DNA from: Gordonia sp. PP30
Lineage (GTDB): Bacteria > Actinomycetota > Actinomycetes > Mycobacteriales > Mycobacteriaceae
Assembly (NCBI RefSeq): GCF_023100845.1
Contig: NZ_CP095864.1
Location: 3,658,001-3,722,000, forward strand
Direction of reading: 5' to 3'
DNA length: 64,000 nucleotides
The first letter of the stretch is position 1, and every line of letters starts with the position of its first letter. Positions 20,201 through 23,010 of this stretch are shown here, in pieces. The notes below the pieces were generated by a model. It did no database searches, was not told the DNA's origin, and was given only the letters and a program-made list of their open reading frames with translations. A program made the position numbers and the translations under genes.

Positions 20201-21624
20201 ACCGCGTCGACATCGACCGACTCCCCCGGCCTCGCGACCAGGTACGCGACCAGCTGGGTGTGCTTGCGACCGCCCTGCTCCACGTCATGTCCGACGACGA
20301 CGGCCTGCGCGACGCCGGACTGTTCCTCGAGTACGGATTCGATCTCACCGAGTTCGACTCGCTGACCGTTGATCTTGACCTGATGATCGGCCCGGCCGGC
20401 GAACTCCAGGTCGCCCTTGACCACACGAACCAGGTCGCCGGTGGCATACATACGGTCGCCCGGGGCGCCGAAGGGGTCCGCGACGAAGCTGGTCGCGGTC
20501 AGTGCCGCGCGGCCGAGGTAGCCTCGCGCCAGTCCCGCGGCTGACAGATAGAGTTCGCCCACCACACCGGTCGGCACCTCATGCAGACGCGGATCGAGCA
20601 CGTATGCGCGGAATCCGATGACGGCCCGGCCGATGGTGATCGGCTTGCGCGGCATCATGCGCGCGCGCGTCGCCCAGACCGTCGTCTCCGACGGACCGTA
20701 GAAGTTCCAGAGACGGCGTCCCCGCGCCGCCCACCGCTCGACGAGTTCCGGTGGGCACGCCTCACCGGCGGTCGCGAGGTTCCGCACCGACTCACCCCGC
20801 TCTGGGGCCAGTGTGGCCAGCACCGACGGCGTGATCACGAGGTCGGTCACCTCGTCGCGTTCGAGCACGGCGTCGAGCGCGGGCCCGGCGTAGTCGGCGT
20901 GCGGTGCGATGACGAGGGTGTGCCCGGCCGTGATCGCCCAGGCCATCTCGAAGAACGACGCATCGAAGCTCGGAGATGCCACGTGCAACACCCGGGTGTC
21001 GGGGTCGTCCTCGCGGGCTCCGGTGACCTTGCGGTAGTTCGCGACGAGGTCGGCGATCCCTGCGTTCGACACCCCTACACCCTTGGGACGCCCCGTCGAA
21101 CCGGACGTGTAGATCAGATAGGCCAGGCTCGCCAGCCGCACCGAACCAGTGCGCTCGACATCCGCGATCGGCGCACCGGAGTCGGCTTCGGCCTCCAGCG
21201 CGGCCGCCTCGATCCAGGTGCAGCGGGTGTCGCCGAGGCGCTCGCGCGTATCCGCCAGGGTGATCCCGAACTCGACCGCCGAGTCGTCGAGCATGTGGGC
21301 GATGCGCTCGTCCGGATAGTCGGGGTCGATCGACAGGTAGGCGGCACCGGACTTGACGACGCCCCACACCGCGATCACCGAGTCGATCGACCGCTCCATA
21401 CCCACCGCGACGACGTCGTCGGGCCGGACGCCGCGGGCGAGCAATGCCCGCGCGATCCGGTTGGTGCGGGCCTCGAACTCGCCGTAGGAGACCTCGACAC
21501 CGTCGCAGATCAGTGCGGGATGGTCCTCGTCGAGATCCCGGGTGGCGAGGAAGTCGAGCAGCGTTCCCGCTTCGACGCTCCTCCCGTGGATCGTACGGCC
21601 TCGCGAGGTACCTTCTTCAAACAC
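1..21624 (-). CDS. NRPS-3: giant non-ribosomal peptide synthetase, 3' end outside window (A-T-E of M13, M14-M18, part of M19)
   Basis: The frame is open from a GTG at 21624 to the left edge (7208 codons); key motifs at 9456 and at the edge were checked to be in frame with this start. The start is supported by GAAGGG 6 nt upstream. Domains by residue: A 19-512, T 522-585 (GGDS), E 612-1065; C 1095-1525, A 1559-2062, T; C 2159-2589, A 2619-3112, T; C 3212-3645, A 3675-4249 (with proline-rich insertion 4057-4129), T; C 4342-4779, A 4809-5312, T; C 5405-5839, A 5869-6372, T; C 6469-6899, A 6925-7208 (cut at the GGEALPP stretch). The first A domain has no C domain in front of it; the nearest is the C domain before the pseudo-A at the end of NRPS-2. 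Codes read as unassigned (epimerised), alpha, unassigned, alpha, Thr, alpha, beta. The rest of the last module and any thioesterase must lie to the left. Confidence 0.96.
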   Translation of the reverse strand, partial: MFEEGTSRGRTIHGRSVEAGTLLDFLATRDLDEDHPALICDGVEVSYGEFEARTNRIARALLARGVRPDDVVAVGMERSIDSVIAVWGVVKSGAAYLSIDPDYPDERIAHMLDDSAVEFGITLADTRERLGDTRCTWIEAAALEAEADSGAPIADVERTGSVRLASLAYLIYTSGSTGRPKGVGVSNAGIADLVANYRKVTGAREDDPDTRVLHVASPSFDASFFEMAWAITAGHTLVIAPHADYAGPALDAVLERDEVTDLVITPSVLATLAPERGESVRNLATAGEACPPELVERWAARGRRLWNFYGPSETTVWATRARMMPRKPITIGRAVIGFRAYVLDPRLHEVPTGVVGELYLSAAGLARGYLGRAALTATSFVADPFGAPGDRMYATGDLVRVVKGDLEFAGRADHQVKINGQRVELGEIESVLEEQSGVAQAVVVGHDVEQGGRKHTQLVAYLVARPGESVDVDAVAAAAADRLAAHMVPSQLFAIDEIPLTPAGKLDRTALPNPEAGAARAAYVAPETDGERTLAAIIGGLLGVEQLGVTESFFALGGDSIMSIQVSSAAKAAGLPVSPRDIFQYKTVREIVRAVDSAADAVPTLEEPSGGGVGELVLPPIVEWMIDSAAEPAGFADFNQSSLLSVPPGLDTAQLREVLAVVVAAHPMLAARLSRTNDRWTLAAGESFDAGRALTERDAADTSDSPAYDAEILDSHARARGRLDPAAARVVEAELVRFRDGARRLVLVVHHLAVDAVSWPILIEDLATAAAQIAAGEPVALRAEATSERAWFAALAARREDHAGELDYWLRQSPEQPTRFSVEPVRNTLIGESTSLAHHIPARLTERLLTDVPSAFGGTLTDVLLGALARAVRSWQHDTGIDDTAPITVMNEGHGRYEDVLEAGRDPRRSDLSRTVGWFTTIAPILIDPAGDIVHAVKAAKEARLAQPHHGIGFGLLRYGSDTELSRRPLPSVAFNYLGGRGASADESAATGDLLLPAAGPALPGGAGGMIETGVLAINASTVAGDDGPTIVAGIRFPEAVIPTDHVRDIAARWTAEIDAAVGAADRGRIGLSPSDVPGAGLTQADLDALAQDYPGADLWPLTPLQRGLHFQSELAGGEELDVYVAQTILSLGGDIDTDRLRGAVEKLLEQHRSLRSAFVRAESGAVVTVVPRSATMPWRLVRLSVTDPATVRAEVDRIAREEKVTPFDLTRPPLMRIVVVAHPGGADVVVTNHHILLDGWSGPLVLADLLALYATGGTYTGQMSDGALDFADYARWLAAQDHAAGLAAWREVLAPVTESTMVATSLIPDADPVPRDLSVSLGAELTGRIESLARDRGITVPTVLQFAWAVLLSRLTGNQVVSFAETVSGRPADLDGVESMVGLFINTLPAVVDVDPALTVGQALDATQARKVGVLEHQHLGLPELTALTGLPALFDTLTVYESYPVDRDSLTGTELSSEGAGPAILDARIGDATHYPLNLAAAPTADGIVLLLKYLPAAFPDEQIAVFGSILRTVLETVVAEPDLPVGGIPLLAGTRAADRILAMSTGEVVDVADETVADAVAAQARRSPEATAIRYGDREVTYAEFDAWVDAEARRLIEHGVGPDHAVGICLDRGVELVVAIHAIVRAGGQYVPIGTDAPADRVASVVKTADVRVVLVDSHAAIPAAVAGLDESVTVLGAGAHEGVVPGARPVGDADRIAPLRPSNALYTLFTSGSTGVPKGVTVSHRAVLNRLRWGLAKFGWTVGDRVILKTPYTFDVSIPELFGPLLSGATVVVAKPDGHRDPGYIADLIADAQATSVHFVPSMLAVFLDVVGRERLADLTSLKWLFASGEALPPATVAAVHEVWPHVGIHNLFGPTEAAVEIGWSDVSAAPDVVTIGQPVWNSSMLVLDERLRLLPPGVPGELYLGGVQVARDYAAQAALTAERFVADPYGAAGSRLYRTGDLVRWNTSAEIEYLGRTDFQVKLRGQRIELGEIEAVLAAAPGVVLTAVTVAPSPDGGEHLVGYVCAGPGETLDLEAVKASAVAALPGYMVPSVWMVVDDIALNTAGKIDRRLLPAPEFGVLEAEHVAPSGEAESAVAVVFADILGVERVSVAASFFDMGGNSLSAMRLAARAGDVLGVEFSVRDVFDAPSVRELVAAVVDRAPALPPVRAVVPRPEMIPLSFAQQRMWFINRLEPEAPTYNMPAVLRLSGEVNVEALRASVADVVRRHEVLRTSFPDVDGVPVQLIAPESSVEADLAWRDVDSVEAFEAAVAAGFDLAVAWPIRAVICRQEGAILFAVVAHHIGADGESMLPLVTDVLTAYVARAAGEVPVFAPLPVQFADYALWQHAVLGSPDQPDSVIGRQLAYWRDHLAGIPDVLELPASRPRPVVASRDGALVHFTIPASTTEQIVALTRDAGVTPFMVVHAGLAVLLARLSATNDIVIATPTAGRGSEVLDHLVGMFVNTLVLRIPVDSSTTFAEFLEQVREVDLKAFVHADVPFESVVDALDPVRSEAFSPLAQVLLSFDAAASLAKTDVAVAGLSAEPIAPPVVPARMDLSFSVASGAAGQDWAASVTYRTDLFDESVVQDLAERFVRLLGGLTEVTTKAVGSVALTGDRERAALLAASTTPALPADGRSIVEMIDACALATPDSVAVTDSSAAYTYRELIGRADALAVRLVASGIGVDDVVALVLDRSVHWVAAMLAVWRVGAAYAPVDPQGPVGRLEALLEDASVVAVVTRPGWADGDGWAAAVGTVPVVAIDDEVVDVIAGWSPVSKGLGSRLGYVITTSGSTGRPKPTMVAMDGVENTVRWYRSELGFSESDSMFVASSPSFDLTQRNIWAPLSSGAAVHLADAVFDPSQIVAAIADRSPTAMNVAPSALGVIVEADTHHVLHTLRLIVVGGEAAQPAVLLPFLRAGVGVVNAYGPTETSATVSRHRMSESDHLTVPIGTPIPGAELYVLDDRLQLVPMGVPGELYIGGVPVGRGYAAMAGLTATRFIASPFDATGSRLYRTGDLVRWNYSGELEFLGRTDFQIKLRGLRIELGEIEAALANSPGVTHAKAFVDTDPDGRENLVAYVAPATADIDEIKRAIGRSLPEYMVPTGWGLVDRIELNSAGKVDRRSLPAPDFITTTEYEAPAGASEARVAEVFANVLGVDRVSVTKSFFDAGGNSLSAMRLVARVSEALGVRVSVRDVFDAPTVRDLVATSVDHAAALPPVTAVVPRPERIPLSFAQQRMWFINRLDPASPVYNQPTVLKVTGALDLAALRAALVDLVVRHEVLRTSFPEVDGTPFQSIGSAASVAAALDWANSPSLDDLQAEVMAGFDLVREWPIRVRVWTGSAEEHVIAIVTHHVAFDGESRLPMIADLLTAFAARVDGRIPEFESLPVQFADYAIWQHTALGSPDDAESVVGRQLEYWADQLEGLPDVLELPGDRTRPARASHRGAMIQFQIRADVSDRIGDLAKQFGMTPFMVVHAALSALLARLSATEDIAIATPVAGRGQAELDSLVGMFVNTLVLRTRVESGLSFENLLKLVRETDADAFAHADVPFEAVVDAVDPVRSEAFAPLAQVMFSFNSVVPAADAETVLAGLEFEVMSSDKVPAQVDLGVLVSASVDGPWVGSLVYAEDLFDVSSARVFADRFVVLLDALTADPAVAVGDVPVLIGDERAAALAAGTGPVTIRQARGGAEVAAVSVSDAVSAQVDLTPDAPALLFEGREVSYAEFGARVATLARELIAAGVGPDVAVGVCIDRSVELLIAIHAVTAAGGQYVPVDMDTPAERARVMLETAAGDIVLVAAGVVPEPVSGLSGVRVVEVDASGEVDLSVSPVTDADRLAPVRGANALYTLFTSGSTGVPKGVTVSHASVLNRLRWGLDAFPWSAGDRVILKTPYTFDVSVPELYGPVMSGATTVVASPDGHRDPGYIADLIAETHATSVHFVPSMLSVFLDVVDRDRLRSLTSLKWLFASGEALAPATVAAAREVWPSVEIHNLFGPTEAAVEVGWADVSDAPALVTIGTPVANTSMLVLDDRMELVPDGVPGELYLGGVQIARGYAGRPGLTAERFVADPFVAPVATVLSVPPVPPVPTVPPAPPVPPVASAVPAGPATPAAPLPPLAPLAPLAPLAPVASTAPVAPVPPVVHGARLYRTGDLVRRLADGSLEYLGRTDFQVKLRGQRIELGEIESVVAGGQGVVHAAATVATAPAGGEFLVGYVSPASVDLEALKTHVSGALPEYMRPSVWMLLDEVTLNSAGKLDRRALPAPDLTGTETEYIAPVGEAEVALAAVFAEVLGVERVSVTESFFDIGGNSLSAMRVVARAGNALGVELSIRDLFEAPSVRDLAAVSAGKGAALSPVTAVVPRPDRIPLSFAQQRLWFINRLDPASAGYNQPTVLRVSGELDVAALRAAIVDVVVRHEVLRTTFPSDSGVAYQEIGEAASVPGRLDWAVVSSQAEIESAVATGFDLAREWPLRARVWESVPGEFVVALVTHHIAFDGESRIPLVSDLLAAYTARAAGHAPDYPALTIQFADFAIWQHEVLGSQSDPESVVGRQLEYWRGQLAGAPDVLELPSDRSRPAVASGRGKQLEFGIPEEVGERVLTLAREHGVTPFMVLHAGLAALLARLGTTDDVSVATPIAGRGDAVLDPLVGMFVNTLVLRTKTRSGLPFTDFLDVVRTVDLDAFAHADAPFESVVEAVNPVRSEAFQPLAQVVLTVNQGGGVETPAVDLGDLRVEPITSEELPTQYDLHIGVGIEAGREWHGVLRYATDLFDEATIEQFATLLVSALDALTADPTLPIGGVDLLNDAERARLARLPAPVVPAAAGRSLVEAFAGSVREHGASVAVSAGGGSLSYAELDAASDAVAAGLVAAGVRPGDLVGLATARSVNLVASIVGVLKAGAAYLPLDTTNPVGRLHFIIADAGVSVILADASTQGHDLWSGVGGAVRVLDADALVTEGNRAGFTAVTVSPASRAYVIYTSGSTGLPKGVEITHADVRALMSAATADFDFRTDDVWTMFHSYAFDFSVWELWGPLLSGARLLVVDRELARDFDAFLSVLEDERVSFLNLTPSAFYQLIDARRRRPDVDLALRYVVFGGEELGFDQVRRWFSENPDDPAQLVNMYGITETTVHVSFRPIDRSAVSADDPSFIGRALSSLAIRILDDRMRQVPAGVVGEMYVAGAQLAQGYLDRPALSSTRFVANPFAVDGSRLYRTGDLARWVGEDIEYMGRADGQVQLRGFRIEYGEVEAALLSADGVTGAAASVVADTARGDLLIGYVVADHGIMLDAQMVRADAGARVPRYMVPDLVMVVDRLPLTANGKLDRKALPSPVFDGTGDHVAAESETERAVAAVFAEVLGADQVSVTESFFDAGGNSLSAMRVVARAGEALGVELSIRDLFDAPSVRELAVVAAGQAPALPPVTAVVPRPELVPLSFAQQRIWFINRFDPSSPTYNIPAVLRITGELDVNALRTAVADVIRRHEVLRTSFPDVDGVPCQLIASEAGVDAELPWIDAPSAAEFRAAVAAGFDVATQWPIRVVIHPEHEGFLFAMVAHHIGVDGESMLPLMSDVLAAYSARSAGQVPEFAPLPVQFADFAIWQHEVLGAPDDPDSVLGRQLAFWRDTLTGIPDVLELPADRSRPAVASYAGASVGFSIPADVAARVAEVSRASGATPFMVVHAALVVLLARLSATQDIAVATPTAGRGQAELDALVGMFVNTLVLRARVDSSESFSDVLAEVRAFDLAALAHADVPFESVVEALDPVRSEAFAPLAQVMLSFDAAASVAQAELEIAGITAQPLPAPVVPAQVDLTFNVSSARSGQDWSGSIVYATDLFDESTAVWLGDRFVAVLGELTADPGMAVGDVAVLAPVEKAAALAVSSGPVVEVPAGSVADVVAARVAAVPGVAAVVFEGREVSYREFGARVGVLARELIAAGVGPDVAVGVCIDRSVELVVAIHAITAAGGQYVPIDVEAPVDRARVMLETAGARMVLVAAGVMPEPVAGVSGVLVLEVDASGEVDLSVAPVTDVDRLAPVRPESALYTLFTSGSTGVPKGVTVSQSAVLNRLWWGLDAFPWSVGDRVVLKTPYTFDVSVPELYGPVMSGATVVVARPGGHRDPGYIADLVAETEATSVHFVPSMLSVFLDVVDRDRLVGLTSLRWVFASGEALAPATVAAAHAVWPRAGIHNLFGPTEAAVEVGWADVSGAPELVTIGKPVANTSMLVLDERLRLVPDGVPGELYLGGVQVARGYAGQSGLTAERFVADPCSAVPGARLYRTGDLVKRLSGGDIEYLGRVDFQVKLRGQRIELGEVEAVIAGAPGVVHAAATVAVAPAGGEFLVGYVSPVSVDLDAVKGHVAAVLPEYMRPSVWMLLDEVALNSAGKLDRRALPAPDLLSTVTEYVAPDGEAEEVLAGVFADVLGVERVGVTESFFDAGGNSLSAMRLVARAGKALDIDLSIADIFAAPSVRQLTIVARGRGGALPPVTSVVPRPDSVPLSYAQQRMWFINRLDPSAATYNIPGVFRLRGAVDVGALRQAVIDVVSRHEVLRTIFPEHGGVPHQVVLAAGDASTRIDMRSVASAAQLFADLGRGFEVTREMPIRVRFLVEGDDAVVLAVVVHHIAFDGQSYGPMVADLMTAYLARSLRTSPEWTPLPVQYADYALWQHRVLGSPTDTSSLIGQQLGYWTRTLAGVPDVISLPTDRPRPPVFSPTGERLSFEIPAEVARGVDAFASRTGASRFMVLHAVFAVLLARLSSSRDIVIGTPIDGRGPRDLGALVGMFVNTLALRTAVDPSESFTRLMERTRAADIEAFAHAEVPFESIVDALDPVRSEAFSPLVQVILSVDPVAGPDAAVQFADFTVEPFGEVGAPAQMDLNLTVSTNTDASWTGVLTFATALFDRSSINLFGERFVRLLGSLVAAPDTPVGDTAWLDETEQETVLAESAGPLSPVRAETIADAVTAVATRVPEALALISGPRHISYREFGGRVGAVARQLIAMGVQPGSAVGVVMDRSVELVLAVHAVIAAGGQYVPIAVDAPADRAEYMAAIAGVDAVLVRARAPQPDFVMGLGVPVVEVDAAIPMANAPVLDPDDRLTTLRPQDAAYTLFTSGSTGVPKGVTVTHGAVRNFVAWFGELIPAGEQRLLFKTPHTFDASVLELFWPLVAGQTMVVAEADGERDPSYLAEVMTQSGVSVVQFVPSMLAAFLDVVADEPLLPDLQVLFSGGEALPP
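2290..5410 (-). other. Module M18 (C-A-T), class-alpha substrate
   Basis: C domain with HHIGVDGES near 5000. A-domain pocket D-V-P-H-F-S-L-V-E; SGSTG loop near 3525, FGPTEAAVE near 3110. T-domain GGNSL near 2375. The stretch 2470-4660 has clearly lower GC and a different synonymous codon style from the flanking DNA, while the protein stays closely similar to M16. Confidence 0.88.
5480..8600 (-). other. Module M17 (C-A-T), predicted Thr
   Basis: C domain with HHIAFDGES near 8190. The A domain has FHSYAFDFSVWE near 6615; the pocket D-F-W-N-V-G-M-V-H is the threonine code. The A8 motif has QVQLRG as in M10. T-domain GGNSL near 5557. Unlike M10, its C domain is of L-accepting type, as expected because M16 has no epimerase. 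Confidence 0.9.
8670..11990 (-). other. Module M16 (C-A-T), class-alpha A domain with proline-rich insertion
   Basis: C domain with HHVAFDGES near 11610. A-domain pocket D-V-P-H-F-S-L-V-E (class alpha), SGSTG loop near 10105. Between motifs A6 and A7 the domain carries an extra 73 residues of Pro/Val/Ala/Leu-rich sequence, so it is about 575 rather than 500 residues long. All catalytic motifs on both sides are intact (FGPTEAAVE, YRTGDL, GRTDFQVKLRGQR, NSAGKLDRR). T-domain GGNSL near 8746. Confidence 0.87.
9238..9456 (-). repeat. Proline-rich low-complexity insertion in the M16 A domain (73 codons)
   Basis: In-frame insert in NRPS-3, residues 4057-4129, between ERFVADPF and ARLYRTGDL, i.e. 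between A motifs 6 and 7. I count 26 prolines in 73 residues; the rest is almost only Val, Ala and Leu with a few Thr, Ser and Gly and one His. It contains PPV/PPA runs and four consecutive LAP triplets. All other intact A domains here have only 4 to 7 residues at this spot. On the opposite strand the same DNA would read as a glycine-rich repeat. Confidence 0.93.
12080..15150 (-). other. Module M15 (C-A-T) with atypical A domain, unassigned substrate
   Basis: C domain with HHIGADGES near 14760. The A-domain ATP loop reads TTSGSTGRPKPT near 13290 (Pro in place of Gly after the invariant lysine), and the substrate motif is SPSFDLTQRN. The pocket reads D-L-R-N-V-G-A-A-T plus lysine, unlike any other in the window and not one I can assign. 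The NAYGPTET motif is intact near 12895. T-domain GGNSL near 12155. Confidence 0.84.
15220..18340 (-). other. Module M14 (C-A-T), D-donor condensation, class-alpha substrate
   Basis: The C domain begins with WPLTPLQRGLHFQS near 18330 and has HHILLDGWS near 17930, the type that follows an epimerase. The A domain has KTPYTFDVSIPE, pocket D-V-P-H-F-S-L-V-E as in M4, M16 and M18. SGSTG loop near 16470, T-domain GGNSL near 15305 (MGGNSL). Confidence 0.87.
18430..21624 (-). other. A-T-E of module M13 (in NRPS-3), unassigned D-residue
   Basis: Intact A domain with SGSTGRPKG near 21090, SPSFDASFFE near 20965, FYGPSETTVW near 20690 and YATGD. The pocket reads D-A-F-V-A-A-F-V-W plus lysine, which I cannot assign; it is unlike all other pockets here. 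The A8 motif is VKINGQR instead of VKLRGQR. The T domain has GGDSI near 19951. E domain about 19790-18430 with HHLAVDAVSW near 19375, so a D residue is predicted. Its C domain lies on NRPS-2, in front of the pseudo-A. Confidence 0.87.
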
Positions 21625-21801
21625 TAATTTCCCTTCGTGCGGCACCGCGCCACTGACCTAATCGCCGCGCGATCACCGAGTGTTACCTCGCCGAACGCGT
21701 CTCCACGCAGCGCTCACGGACTCCCAACGCAACCATCAACGATACTGTGGCGCACGGGGCACAGGCAGTCAGTCGAACGGAGGCTTCACCTGTCGGAGCA
21801 G
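21625..21801 (-). promoter_or_regulatory. NRPS-2/NRPS-3 intergenic gap (177 nt) with ribosome site for NRPS-3
   Basis: Non-coding: in the frame shared by both genes it contains several stops (TGA four times including the NRPS-2 stop, then TAG). GAAGGG at 21636-21631 lies 6 nt before the GTG start at 21624. I see no convincing hairpin terminator and no strong promoter; a lone TATCGT resembles an actinobacterial -10 box but has no good -35 partner. Nothing else is recognisable. Confidence 0.7.
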
Positions 21802-23010
21802 TCACTCCGATTCCTCCACGACGATCTCGAGGTGCTCCTCGACGATCCGCCCGCACTCCGACGCGCGATACATCCTCGTGCCCGGTTCGCCGCACGGATC
21901 GGCCACGAAGCGCGCGGCTGTCTCTGCGGCTGCACCGAGGTAGCCCCGCGCGAGGCCGCTCCCGGCGAAGGCGAGCGCGCCGGTCTCGCCTCCACGGACC
22001 GCAGTCGCGTGCTCGCCGAGTACGCGCACCGCGACCCCCTCGACCGGCCGGCCAGGGGTGATCGGTGCGCGGCCGGTCACCCGGGACCGGGTCACGGAGC
22101 CCATCATCCCCGCGTCGTCGTACGCGGTGAAGAGACGGCGTCCGCGGGCCTGCCACTGCACGACGACCTCGTCCGGACACGACGCCGCGACCAGGATGAG
22201 GTTGCGGACGTATTCGGCGCTGTCCGGATCGACGGAGTCCAAGTCCCCGGGCGTGACCATCAGATCGGTCACCTCACCGGCATCGAGGATCTCGCCGAGG
22301 TCGTCGCCCGATTCGCTGCCGGGCGGGACGATCACCAGGGTGTGCCCCATCGTGACGGCCCAGGCGGTCTCAGCGAAGGCGCGATCGGTGCCCGGCTTCG
22401 CGAGGTGCAGGATGCGCGTGTCCGGATCGTCGTCGAGCGTCCCGGTGACCTTCCCGAAGGCGGCGACGAGGCCGGCCGCTCCCGATTGCGGCATGGCCAC
22501 CGGACCGGCGCGCTCGCCGGACTGCGCCGGCCCCCCGACGTAGGCCAGGTTCGCCAGCCGCACCGGACAGCGGCGTTCCGCCTCGCTGATCGGCGCCGCC
22601 GAATCGGCTTCCGCCGCCAACTCGGCGAGATCGAGCCACTCCCCGCCCTCGAGTCCCGGCGCGTCGGCGTCCTCGGCACGGCTCACCGCGAGAGCCGCCG
22701 CCGAGCCGCCGAGCAGGGCCGCGAGCTGTCCCGCAGGCCCGTCCGGATCGATCGCCGCGTACGCGGCGCCCGCCTTGACAACGCCCCACATCGCGACCAC
22801 CGAGTCGATCGACCGTCGCAGGCCCAGAACGACCACGTCGTCCGGGGTCACGCCCCGCCCGAGCAGTGCCCGGGCGACCCGATCGGTGCGGGCCTCGAAC
22901 TCGTCGTAGTCGATCTCCTCGTCGCCGCAGATCAGGGCCGGGTGGTATCCGTCCAGTTCGCGCCGGGACAGGAGCTCGATCAGCGTGCCCTCCTCGACGT
23001 GCCCTCCGGT
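21802..23010 (-). other. Pseudo-A domain: decayed, truncated adenylation domain at the C-terminus of NRPS-2
   Basis: About 400 residues clearly homologous to the N-terminal part of an A domain, ending at motif A7. The SGSTG-PKG ATP loop is replaced by GGPAQSGERAG, the YGP-E motif by AYDDAG, and YRTGD by YRASE; A8 to A10 and the T domain are missing. The closest relative in the window is the next A domain, M13 at the start of NRPS-3: in a 32-residue stretch around the FDAS motif, 20 positions match by eye. It cannot adenylate. Because it is in frame and free of stops, it may have been kept as a structural or docking element for NRPS-3; that is inference. Confidence 0.85.

Noticed and set aside
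21622..21645. Upstream GTG at 21645 as start of NRPS-3
   Set aside because: In frame, but no ribosome site precedes it, whereas GAAGGG lies 6 nt before the GTG at 21624.
21700..21801. Promoter for NRPS-3 (TATCGT as -10 box)
   Set aside because: No acceptable -35 element at a normal distance; a single six-base match in GC-rich DNA is not enough.
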